Shown here one piece after another: positions 1-6,074 of a DNA stretch of 9,571 nucleotides (within the stretch, counting starts at the first letter, position 1; each line of letters begins with the position of its first letter). Under the pieces are notes generated by a model, which worked only from the letters and a program-made list of their open reading frames with translations, was not told the DNA's origin and searched no databases. A program made the translations under genes and the position numbers. Source of the stretch: Promethearchaeia archaeon (GTDB taxonomy: Archaea > Asgardarchaeota > Lokiarchaeia > Sigyniarchaeales > SOKP01); the NCBI GenBank assembly GCA_029856445.1, contig JAHQWY010000123.1, forward strand, positions 1 to 9,571, written 5' to 3'.

Positions 1-2
1 CA

Positions 3-650
3 ACCACGTTATTATGTGCAGAAGATACCCATAATTTTCATGGTGGTGCGATTGTGAGACCGGAAATCCTAAGAGAATTGAAAGAGTTTGCTAGGAAAAA
101 TGGATTGAAATTTCATTTAGATGGAGCCAGAGTTTTTAATGCTGCTGTTGCATCAAATCTACCCGTAACCGAATTTACTAAGCATGTGGATAGTGTAATG
201 TTCTGCTTATCAAAAGGACTATCTTGCCCAGTTGGATCGATTGTTGCTGGCTCGAAAGAATTCATTTCGAAAGCTAGGAAATTTCGCAAAATGGTTGGAG
301 GAGGACTGCGACAAGCAGGAATAATAGCATCCTTTGGTTTGGTAGCACTTGAACCTAAATGGATTAGAAGATTGGAAGAAGATCATAAAAATGCCAAAAT
401 CCTCGCTGATGGCTTAAATTCTCTTGATTTACCTATTAAAGTTGGCAATCCGGATACAAATATCGTTATCATGGAGTTCCTAAATAAAATAAGAATATTA
501 AAAATAATCACAGAGTTAGGTAAAGAAGGGCTTTTAACATTTAATATTAGTAAAGATAAAATTCGTTTCGTTACTCATTATGGAATTCAAGAAAATGATA
601 TACAATTAGGTGTAGAAATAATAGGAAAAGTTTTGCAAAAATTTATCTAA
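3..650 (+). CDS. ltaE: L-threonine aldolase, low-specificity type (5' truncated by window edge)
   Basis: PLP-dependent aldolase of the beta-eliminating lyase family (fold type I), expected to cleave L-threonine or L-allo-threonine to glycine and acetaldehyde in the cytoplasm. The frame is open from base 3, so the protein enters from the left edge; the visible part is 215 residues of a family usually near 340-350. The GTG at base 54 is internal, because conserved sequence precedes it: ENTHN-like EDTHN (7-11 of the fragment) followed by GGAIV. HLDGAR (38-43) carries the Asp that pairs with the PLP pyridine nitrogen. CLSKGL (68-73) carries the Schiff-base Lys71. PVGS and a Gly-rich MVGGGLRQ segment follow, as in the family. 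The next gene starts 20 nt downstream, so they may be cotranscribed, but no functional link to it or to the acyl-CoA genes is apparent. The beta-eliminating aldolase identity is firm; substrate stereochemistry cannot be told. Confidence 0.92.
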   Translation, partial: TTLLCAEDTHNFHGGAIVRPEILRELKEFARKNGLKFHLDGARVFNAAVASNLPVTEFTKHVDSVMFCLSKGLSCPVGSIVAGSKEFISKARKFRKMVGGGLRQAGIIASFGLVALEPKWIRRLEEDHKNAKILADGLNSLDLPIKVGNPDTNIVIMEFLNKIRILKIITELGKEGLLTFNISKDKIRFVTHYGIQENDIQLGVEIIGKVLQKFI

Positions 651-670
651 AATTCATAAATTTTATTACT

Positions 671-1003
671 ATGTGCTTTTACATAACAGCAACCCTCCCA
701 AAAGGAACAAAAATTGTTAGTTTAAGGAAAATTCTCGATACCTATAAAATGGAGTTCTCTAAAATTCATAATCCTTTCATTGAATCTCAATTAAGACCAA
801 ATGAGTTGTGCTTTAGAGCAACAAAGGATTATTGCGACTGTGATACTGTGTTAGGATCATTAAACAGGCTTCAAGATTTTCAAACCTTAAATAATTCAAA
901 AAAAGTGAAAACTCTCAAGAAAAAGAACTGGTCAGAAGAAGACATCAATAAATGGATTGATCAAAAATTAAAAACCAAGAGTAAGAAAACTGGAAAAAAT
1001 TGA
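671..1003 (+). CDS. Conserved protein of unknown function, N-terminal part (CDC-motif family)
   Basis: 110 residues starting MCFYITATLPKGTK. Visible features are a hydrophobic first strand, a Cys-rich motif YCDCDTVLG (54-62), and a charged tail with a WSEEDINKWID helix (87-97). I recall a family of roughly 180-190 residues that opens with a similar MCFY/TATLP segment and has a CDC-x-T-x-LG motif, but I know of no function for it. There is no signal peptide or membrane segment. The CxC pair could bind a metal, which is speculation. No Shine-Dalgarno precedes the ATG. The frame ends at TGA (1001-1003) right after an A6 run, and the next frame begins inside this stop. The product is therefore probably the N-terminal half of a longer protein that is split by a frameshift. 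Confidence 0.6.
   Translation: MCFYITATLPKGTKIVSLRKILDTYKMEFSKIHNPFIESQLRPNELCFRATKDYCDCDTVLGSLNRLQDFQTLNNSKKVKTLKKKNWSEEDINKWIDQKLKTKSKKTGKN
994..1000 (+). other. A-AAA-AAT slippery heptamer at the frame junction
   Basis: The heptamer sits in the zero frame as A_AAA_AAT, fitting the X_XXY_YYZ rule for -1 ribosomal slippage, and the very next codon is the TGA stop. A -1 slip places the ribosome on TTG at 1000 and continues into the 80-codon frame. One extra A in the run would fuse the frames equally well, so a homopolymer sequencing error or a recent 1-base deletion is a strong alternative. I see only a weak AT-rich pairing downstream and no convincing stimulatory stem or pseudoknot. Confidence 0.4.
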
Positions 1004-1242
1004 CTCCAATTGAATCAAAAGAACAGATAAATAGGTGGATTAATTTCTTACATAACTTACTGGATAATAAAACTGTCTCACGGATTGGCCTTTTAAAGCA
1101 CTGGTATAATCAGGGATTAGATGATGAAATCTTCCAAATAAATGAAACTAAAAAGATTTCTATCAATGAAATTACGCAAGAATATTTGTTAAATTTAGAA
1201 GAAGATGTTTTGTATGAATTCTTACCTGCATTTAATTTTTAA
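1000..1242 (+). CDS. Likely C-terminal part of the same unknown protein, in the -1 frame
   Basis: 80 codons. The only early start is a TTG (1000-1002) that overlaps the upstream TGA, and no Shine-Dalgarno precedes it, so independent initiation looks poor. This frame is closed upstream by TAA at 982-984, so any shift from the first frame must happen within 985-1003. The translation is well behaved: it has amphipathic segments (EQINRWINFLHNLL) and a strong RIGLLKHWYNQGL motif (about 24-36). It ends in LEEDVLYEF and then AFNF. The composition matches a real coding region. Joined to the preceding frame it gives about 190 residues, which fits my recollection of the family length. It could instead be a separate, translationally coupled small protein. 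Confidence 0.5.
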   Translation: MTPIESKEQINRWINFLHNLLDNKTVSRIGLLKHWYNQGLDDEIFQINETKKISINEITQEYLLNLEEDVLYEFLPAFNF

Positions 1243-1274
1243 TTACCAAAACTTCTAAAATATAATATAATAGG

Positions 1275-1283
1275 AAAAAAAAA
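1275..1283 (-). terminator. Poly-U terminator of the four-gene operon
   Basis: On the minus strand a run of nine T starts 4 nt after the TAA of the last operon gene. No hairpin precedes it, which fits archaeal U-tract termination. It lies in the 45-nt convergent gap with the plus-strand genes. Confidence 0.5.
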
Positions 1284-1287
1284 TTAT

Positions 1288-1818
1288 TTAATCTTTACTG
1301 ACATCTAAATCTTTAGAGTCATCTTCAATAAGATCATAGTATTCTATATCCTTTAAATTACCATTAGTGGATTCTGCCCAATGCACTTTAATCGGCATTC
1401 CTATATACGTATCTTTAAAATCTATATATGATTGTAATTCTGCCATATAATTAGTGTCACAATTATCTTGTTGTACCATTACTACTGGTTTTTCAAGGAC
1501 CTCTCCTGTTTCTGGATCTTTTAAATATACAATCGTATATGTAGAAACCTGACCAGTGTCTCGCAAATCAACCCATTGATCAGGCTTAACAAGACATTTA
1601 CCACATACAAATCGAGGAGGAAAAAAGACTCTATTACATGCAGAACATTTATTACCCACCAATTTTTTATCTTTTAGCTTTTTTAAGAATGATTGATGAT
1701 GTGTAATGTTGAATTTATACTGATAACTTGATAAATACCAATTACCAGGCATTTTACGAGTTTCTACATAATCTTTTTTAACATAATCCAACGATTTTCT
1801 TAAAGTTCTCTTTGACAT
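1288..1818 (-). CDS. DUF35 Zn-ribbon/OB-fold protein B, thiolase partner
   Basis: 176 residues. The N-terminal helical part includes HHQSFLKKLKDKK. A rubredoxin-like zinc ribbon follows with Cys58, Cys61, Cys72 and Cys75 (CxxC-x10-CxxC, with FFPPR between the pairs). The rest, from about 82 to 163, is an OB-fold ending in VHW. Proteins of this family hold the CoA moiety of substrates bound to thiolase-fold partners. The archaeal acetoacetyl-CoA thiolase/HMG-CoA synthase complex and the actinobacterial Ltp2-ChsH2 aldolase are the studied examples. It is the last gene of the operon, 7 nt after thiolase-like B. Its Shine-Dalgarno GGAGG (1829-1833) lies 10 nt before ATG and inside the end of that gene. 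The ~40 residues before the first helix and the acidic tail (EDDSKDLDVSKD) are longer than in DUF35 protein A. It probably pairs with B; which of the two DUF35 proteins binds which thiolase subunit cannot be told. Confidence 0.88.
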   Translation of the reverse strand: MSKRTLRKSLDYVKKDYVETRKMPGNWYLSSYQYKFNITHHQSFLKKLKDKKLVGNKCSACNRVFFPPRFVCGKCLVKPDQWVDLRDTGQVSTYTIVYLKDPETGEVLEKPVVMVQQDNCDTNYMAELQSYIDFKDTYIGMPIKVHWAESTNGNLKDIEYYDLIEDDSKDLDVSKD

Positions 1819-1825
1819 TTTATTT

Positions 1826-3073
1826 TTACCTCCATTTTCTTTGTTGTTGATCAGATAAAACCATCATAGTACATAGATTAAGCATACCACCCCATCCATG
1901 CCCAATTGCTGTATGTACAGTTTTAGGCACTTGATTACTTGCTTTTCCCATAATTTGGAGTGCTGCCACGGCAGGTCGTTCTAGAGCTGATGCCCCAATT
2001 GCATTAGTTGCATTAACCCCCCCAGAACAGCAAATTGGCAATTCACCATTTAAAGAAGTTACTTCATTCTCATACATCTCTGGCGCAGTATTTTCTTCAA
2101 ATAATCCCAATTTTTCAACCCACATTAGTTCTTGATTTGGAAATGGAGAATATACTTCAGCATAATCAATTTCTTTTCTTGGAAAAGATATTCCCGCTTG
2201 ATTATAAGCTATTTCTGATGATTTCATAGCACCCAACTGTTCTGATGGATCCAATTGTGCTGACCCACTTGCATCATATCCTATAATTACGGATTCATGT
2301 GCCACGCTGGCAACACCATTTACGTATACGGGAGTATCACATAGATCTTTAGCTTTTTCTTCAGTTGTAAATAATACTGCGCATGCTCCATCTGAAGCTG
2401 GGCAAACCATGCCATACCTTAGGGGATAGGATATATAAGGTGTGTCTAGTACTTCTTCTATCGTTAAATTTGGCATTTTTAAATGACTCCACCATGTTTT
2501 TGCTGCATTTCGTCTATTTTGTACTACAACCCTAGCTAAATCCTCCTCCCTAATTTTCGATTTATTCATGTAATTTGCTGCTTGATAAGATGCGAGTCCA
2601 ATTGCTCCACCTGCAGACATTAATCTAGTTAAATATTCATAGGGAAGACCTAAAGTATTTAAGACAGAAATTTCTCCTAATGCAACACTTGACAATCCAA
2701 TACTTGTATCACCTTGAGATTGTTGTTCAAAAGCTACGGCTAGAACCGTGTCAATTCCAGGTAATCCTGCTGCTACAGAATAATAACCAGCAATACCTAC
2801 AGAACCACCTGTTGTTCCCCCTGTTGTAACTCTAATTAATGGCTTATTTCTTGCGCCCAACCAATCTGTCATCCATAATTCAGGAAGGTTAGCTCCTTCG
2901 AATGCAGGCATATTACCATTCACATACGCATCAATATCTTTGATGCTCAGAGAAGGAACTTTCTTTAAACAGTCATTCACAGCTTCATTAACTAATTCCG
3001 CCATATTTACATCAGAGCGTTTTGAAGCGTGTTCACTAAAACCAGCTGAAATAATCGCTACTTGCCTTCCCAC
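1826..3073 (-). CDS. Thiolase-like protein B (Cys-less, DUF35-associated)
   Basis: Thiolase-superfamily protein of 415 residues from GTG at 3073. A GTG at 3082 would add three residues, but it lies inside the Shine-Dalgarno, so the downstream start is preferred. N-terminal and C-terminal thiolase halves are both present. At the nucleophile site, where archaeal thiolases have a VENAC-type sequence, this protein reads VTTGG then TTGGS (82 on): the cysteine is Gly86. The C-terminal loop reads CCSGG followed by VNATNAIGAS (348-362), so the GHP histidine is missing as well; TNA occupies the place of GHP. GHGWGG (391-396) remains near the C-terminus. NRRNAA (186-191) is a family helix motif. Such a protein is unlikely to do classical thiolysis. 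It may be a retro-aldol lyase, or a structural or CoA-binding subunit of a heteromer with thiolase-like A, whose stop lies 1 nt before this start. A cytoplasmic protein, with no membrane segment. Confidence 0.87.
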   Translation of the reverse strand: MGRQVAIISAGFSEHASKRSDVNMAELVNEAVNDCLKKVPSLSIKDIDAYVNGNMPAFEGANLPELWMTDWLGARNKPLIRVTTGGTTGGSVGIAGYYSVAAGLPGIDTVLAVAFEQQSQGDTSIGLSSVALGEISVLNTLGLPYEYLTRLMSAGGAIGLASYQAANYMNKSKIREEDLARVVVQNRRNAAKTWWSHLKMPNLTIEEVLDTPYISYPLRYGMVCPASDGACAVLFTTEEKAKDLCDTPVYVNGVASVAHESVIIGYDASGSAQLDPSEQLGAMKSSEIAYNQAGISFPRKEIDYAEVYSPFPNQELMWVEKLGLFEENTAPEMYENEVTSLNGELPICCSGGVNATNAIGASALERPAVAALQIMGKASNQVPKTVHTAIGHGWGGMLNLCTMMVLSDQQQRKWR

Positions 3074-3074
3074 C

Positions 3075-4217
3075 TTAATCACCTCCCTCTAGTACATAAA
3101 CTATATTATTTTGAGCACACATCCCAATTTGACCAGATGCAACTGCTTTTTTAGCTCCTTTGACTTGATAACCGTTAGCTTCTCCTCTTAATTGTTTTGC
3201 AGCTTCAATAATTCTAATTAAACCCGTTGCACATGGAGGATTACCGCCTTGTGCTCCACCGGAAGGATTTATAGGAAGATCACCGTCAATTTCTGAGTTC
3301 AATTCTGATCCTTTTCCTTTTTCAGCTAATCCTAAAGCTTCAGAAAATATTAATTCCTCGTGAGCATAAGCTTCAAATAATTCTGCTATATTGATTTCAT
3401 TTTTTGGTTCTTTAATCCCTGCAGCATCAAATGCCATCTTACCTGCCAATTCCATAGAATTACTTATTGATAAATCTCTATCTCCTAAATAATAAGTTTC
3501 TTGATTATATCCAACACCAGTAATCCATACAGGTTTATCTGTAATTTTTAAGGCTTGTTTTTCAGGAGCTAATAATAATGCGGCAACTCCATCACATGGT
3601 TGAGCAACCATCAACTCCCTTACAGGATCAGCATATATTTCTGAATTCAATATATCATTAACGGACAAATTAGCATTCTGGGCTTCTTCTAATGCCAAAG
3701 GATTTTTTGAAGCATTTTTCCTATTCTTGACACTAATTTTGGCTATTTCTTCAATATCTACATTATATTTTTCCATATAAGCTCTCATCTGGAAACCTGA
3801 TGCTGTAATATCGTTAACATAGGCAACTGGTCTTTCCCAGGTCGGATCAGTTTCATATAAACGAGCACTATGATAAGGAAAACAAGATGCCATACTCCCA
3901 CCCCAAATAACCGCCAACTTATGATTACCCGATAAAATTCTCATTAGTCCGTATAAGACAGCATGAGCACCATCCATTTCCACTTTACTTTCATCTTCCA
4001 AATACGCTCCACCCACCTCTACAGTAAAAGCATTTGAAATTGTCCTCCCATCGTAATAATCATTCGTGCAAGACACCACCGTTGTAATATCTTTCTTTTT
4101 TAATTCAGCACTGTCAAGAGCACCTCGTACAGCTTCGAAAATCATTTCATAACGCCCATAATTCGCATTTGAATACAATTTTACTTGATAATACCCAACA
4201 ATTCCTACTCTTTCCAT
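3075..4217 (-). CDS. Thiolase-like protein A (Cys-less, Asn at the GHP site)
   Basis: 380-residue thiolase-fold protein, short for the family. The N-terminal MERVGIVGYYQVK is the usual first strand. The nucleophile region reads VEMDGAHAVLYG (79-90), with no cysteine. At the C-terminal active site, NPSGG then AQGGNPPCATG (317-332) has Asn326 where thiolases carry the His of GHP, with Cys329 three residues on. The final loop GMCAQNN (365-371) replaces the usual HNxG-type turn. IAELFEAYAHEE (277-288) corresponds to the conserved ELHDAF region but lacks its His-Asp. Second gene of the operon: ATG lies 15 nt after the DUF35 A stop, with GAGGT (4228-4232) 10 nt before the start. One-base spacing to B suggests an A-B heteromer. 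From memory, DUF35-linked thiolase-like families with an xNP motif are widespread but poorly characterised. Acyl-CoA aldolase or lyase activity is inferred, not shown. Confidence 0.87.
   Translation of the reverse strand: MERVGIVGYYQVKLYSNANYGRYEMIFEAVRGALDSAELKKKDITTVVSCTNDYYDGRTISNAFTVEVGGAYLEDESKVEMDGAHAVLYGLMRILSGNHKLAVIWGGSMASCFPYHSARLYETDPTWERPVAYVNDITASGFQMRAYMEKYNVDIEEIAKISVKNRKNASKNPLALEEAQNANLSVNDILNSEIYADPVRELMVAQPCDGVAALLLAPEKQALKITDKPVWITGVGYNQETYYLGDRDLSISNSMELAGKMAFDAAGIKEPKNEINIAELFEAYAHEELIFSEALGLAEKGKGSELNSEIDGDLPINPSGGAQGGNPPCATGLIRIIEAAKQLRGEANGYQVKGAKKAVASGQIGMCAQNNIVYVLEGGD
3078..3086 (-). promoter_or_regulatory. Full-length Shine-Dalgarno deciding the start of thiolase-like B
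   Basis: On the minus strand this reads GGAGGTGAT, a perfect match to the complement of the usual 16S rRNA 3' end. GGAGG lies 8 nt before GTG at 3073. The site is made of the last codons of thiolase-like A (Gly-Gly-Asp). Termination and restart are therefore coupled, which favours equal synthesis of A and B. Confidence 0.7.
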
Positions 4218-4232
4218 CTTTTTTGATACCTC

Positions 4233-4694
4233 TCATATTTTAACAAACCCTTTAATATCGGCAGAATTTCCGATTGGTTTTTCTTCCCATTCCGCTTTAA
4301 CTTTCATCCCAAGTGATATATCTTCCGGTTCCATATTTAGAAGTTTGTATACTATTGCTGTGTCACTTCCTTCAATTTGAATCATTCCAATGATTTGAGA
4401 TTTTTTGACTTTTCTACTAGTTCTGTCAGTAACTTTATATGGTGTTATTGTGTAATTCAATAGGATACCAGTATCTGGTAAATCTACCCAATTCTTATCG
4501 AAAATAATTTCTTCATAGCATTCTCCACATATTTTCCTTGGTGGAACGAATCTTTTTTCGCATTTAGGACATTTGTTCCCTATAATTTTCTTATTTTCAA
4601 AAGCATCATAAAATTTGTCCATATAACGTCCAACCCAAAACGAGAATTCTGCTCTCACAAAACCCTTATTGGCAACGATGATTTTTTCGCTCAT
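4233..4694 (-). CDS. DUF35 Zn-ribbon/OB-fold protein A, first gene of the operon
   Basis: 153 residues from ATG at 4694. An in-frame ATG at 4751 would add 19 residues rich in Asn, His and Lys. The inner start is preferred because GAGG (4705-4708) lies 10 nt before it, the same spacing as for the next genes. The outer ATG has no Shine-Dalgarno and lies next to a TATA-like box. Domains: an N-terminal helix (about 18-37), a zinc ribbon with Cys42, Cys45, Cys56 and Cys59 (CPKC...CGEC, with FVPPRK between), then an OB-fold to the C-terminus. It should bind zinc structurally and position the CoA part of a substrate for the adjacent thiolase-like proteins. It is paralogous to the DUF35 gene at the other end of the operon, but the sequences differ widely outside the ribbon, so this is an old duplication rather than a recent one. 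Confidence 0.88.
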   Translation of the reverse strand: MSEKIIVANKGFVRAEFSFWVGRYMDKFYDAFENKKIIGNKCPKCEKRFVPPRKICGECYEEIIFDKNWVDLPDTGILLNYTITPYKVTDRTSRKVKKSQIIGMIQIEGSDTAIVYKLLNMEPEDISLGMKVKAEWEEKPIGNSADIKGFVKI

Positions 4695-5106
4695 AATTTG
4701 AATTCCTCTTTTTATTTTTGAGATTTGAATATGATTACTATTATGATTCACATCTTTATAACATTAATTTGAAAAAAGAAAAAGAAAAAAAAATATCTTT
4801 CATATTTTAGCATAAACTCAACTAGTTCCAAATTTTTCTTAAATATTTTTCAATGGGTTTTTTTAAGATTATTAGCTGCTAATTGTTTAAGTTCCGTTAG
4901 CTCAAATTCTAGCAATTTAATAAATTATTCACAAGAAATTATCATTTTTTAAATGAATTTTAAAGAATTTTTTTGGTTATATCTATATTATACCCTTAAT
5001 GTTTAAGATTTAATATTCTAATTAAATTAAAATATTTTCAAGATTTTTATAACAAAATAGAGAACACAATATGTAATTTTAGTTAAATTAGAAAATTAAA
5101 ACTATT
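4695..5106. promoter_or_regulatory. Divergent intergenic region between the four-gene operon and BKACE
   Basis: About 410 bases, extremely AT-rich, with no credible ORF or RNA gene seen. It must hold the promoter of the minus-strand operon near its left end and that of the BKACE gene near its right end; a TTTTTATAA stretch around 5045-5052 is a possible TATA box for the latter. A perfect inverted repeat, ATTAGC-T-GCTAAT, lies at 4871-4883 and could be an operator, but such a short match is expected by chance in this composition. Confidence 0.45.
4754..4761 (-). promoter_or_regulatory. TATA-like box upstream of DUF35 A operon
   Basis: The minus strand reads TTATAAAG here, about 60 nt before the ATG at 4694. 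With the usual archaeal spacing of ~25 nt, transcription would begin near 4730. That leaves a ~35-nt leader containing the Shine-Dalgarno and excludes the ATG at 4751. Based on pattern only. Confidence 0.3.
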
Positions 5107-5991
5107 GTGAAAAAGATGGGAGAAGATCTATCAAATAAGTTGGTAATAAGTGCTGCCCTTGCAGGATCCCCGGTTATGAAAAGCCAAAATCCCGCTGTTC
5201 CCTATACTCCTGAAGAATTTGGAGAAGAAGCAAAGAAATGTTTGGATGCAGGAGCATCTACGGTTCACATCCATGCAAGAGATCCCCGCACAGGATTTCC
5301 TACACCTGAATTAGAAAAAATAAGAGCAGTAATAGATGCTATTAAAGAAAAAGCTCCGGAGATAATAATAAATATTACAAGTTCGGTAGGCTTGACACTC
5401 GAACAAAGGGTTGCGCCTACGAAGACATTTAAGCCATTAATTTCCTCTTTAAACACAAATTCGATGAATTTTAGTTTTGGCAATTTTAAAACGGGTGAAA
5501 TAGTTGGAAATGCTGATGGAGTATTTAGGAATACTTTTCATATGATTCAAACTCTCGCTAAAGCAATGAAGGAAGCTAAAACTAAACCGGAACTAGAAGT
5601 ATACGATTTTGGGGGATTATATAATATCCTTTTTCTTGATAAACAAGAAGGATTATTTGAGCATCCTCTTCATTTTCAGTTTGTATTTGGAACATTGGGA
5701 GGTGTACCATTTTCTTTTCAAAATTTAGCAGGTTTTCTCAATTTAATGCCTTCTGGATGTTCATGGAGTGTATGTGGAGTAGCAAAAGATCAGTTTAGGG
5801 CTGGTCTTTGTGCAGCGGCGATGGGAGGACACATTCGAGTAGGTTTAGAAGATAATATTCGTGTCCCAGATGGTAGGTTAGCTAAAGGCTCATGGGAACA
5901 AGTAGAATGGGCTGCAAAAGTGGCAAAGCTAGCAGGGAGAGAAGTAGCAACTCCAGACGAGACACGTAAGATATTCAACCTGCTTCAATAA
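5107..5991 (+). CDS. Beta-keto acid cleavage enzyme (BKACE, DUF849; Kce-like)
   Basis: A 294-residue TIM-barrel Zn enzyme. The family condenses a beta-keto acid with acetyl-CoA and cleaves it to acetoacetate plus an acyl-CoA; the best-known member is 3-keto-5-aminohexanoate cleavage enzyme (Kce) of lysine fermentation. Visible signatures: ISAALAGS in the first strand, VPYTPEE (31-37), VHIHARD with metal ligands His54 and His56, ITSSVG (90-95), ELEVYDFGG (162-170), PLHFQFVFG (187-195), and GGHIRVGLEDN (240-250) with Arg244, the metal ligand Glu248 and Asp249. The C-terminal ATPDETRKIF is also typical. All key residues are present, so it should be active. Substrate is unknown: family members act on different beta-keto acids, and no other lysine-fermentation gene lies here. 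Start is GTG 5107 or ATG 5116; neither has a clear Shine-Dalgarno. It is a single gene, divergent from the thiolase-like operon, which suggests a role in the same pathway. Confidence 0.93.
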   Translation: MKKMGEDLSNKLVISAALAGSPVMKSQNPAVPYTPEEFGEEAKKCLDAGASTVHIHARDPRTGFPTPELEKIRAVIDAIKEKAPEIIINITSSVGLTLEQRVAPTKTFKPLISSLNTNSMNFSFGNFKTGEIVGNADGVFRNTFHMIQTLAKAMKEAKTKPELEVYDFGGLYNILFLDKQEGLFEHPLHFQFVFGTLGGVPFSFQNLAGFLNLMPSGCSWSVCGVAKDQFRAGLCAAAMGGHIRVGLEDNIRVPDGRLAKGSWEQVEWAAKVAKLAGREVATPDETRKIFNLLQ

Positions 5992-6024
5992 GCTGAAAAC
6001 AATATAAAGGTTAACCAATTGCTA

Positions 6025-6047
6025 CTTTTTATTTCTATTTTTTTATT
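6025..6047 (+). terminator. T-rich terminator after BKACE
   Basis: T5 (6026-6030) and T7 (6038-6044) tracts lie 35-50 nt after the BKACE stop, with no hairpin before them. This resembles archaeal U-tract termination. The 83-nt gap is convergent with the DUF35 C gene. Confidence 0.4.
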
Positions 6048-6066
6048 CAAATTTAAAATAATAGAG

Positions 6067-6074
6067 AAAAAAAA
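6067..6074 (-). terminator. Poly-U terminator after DUF35 C
   Basis: On the minus strand eight T follow the TAA stop with no gap. This is the same arrangement as at the end of the four-gene operon (1275-1283). Confidence 0.45.

Noticed and set aside
2035..2229. Open frame of 64 codons on the plus strand inside thiolase-like B
   Set aside because: It is antisense to a well-conserved coding region and has a low-complexity, Leu/Phe/His-rich translation with no recognisable motif.
4871..4883. Perfect palindrome ATTAGC-T-GCTAAT as a confident operator
   Set aside because: Six-base arms in a highly AT-rich 410-base gap are expected by chance; kept only as a note in the intergenic entry.
5265..5978. 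Two short minus-strand frames (5265-5483 and 5790-5978) opposite BKACE
   Set aside because: Both mirror the BKACE coding frame; BKACE motifs on the plus strand are complete across these spans.
5107..5991. Lysine-fermentation locus built around Kce
   Set aside because: No aminomutase, diaminohexanoate dehydrogenase or 3-aminobutyryl-CoA ammonia lyase gene is visible; the BKACE family has many substrates.
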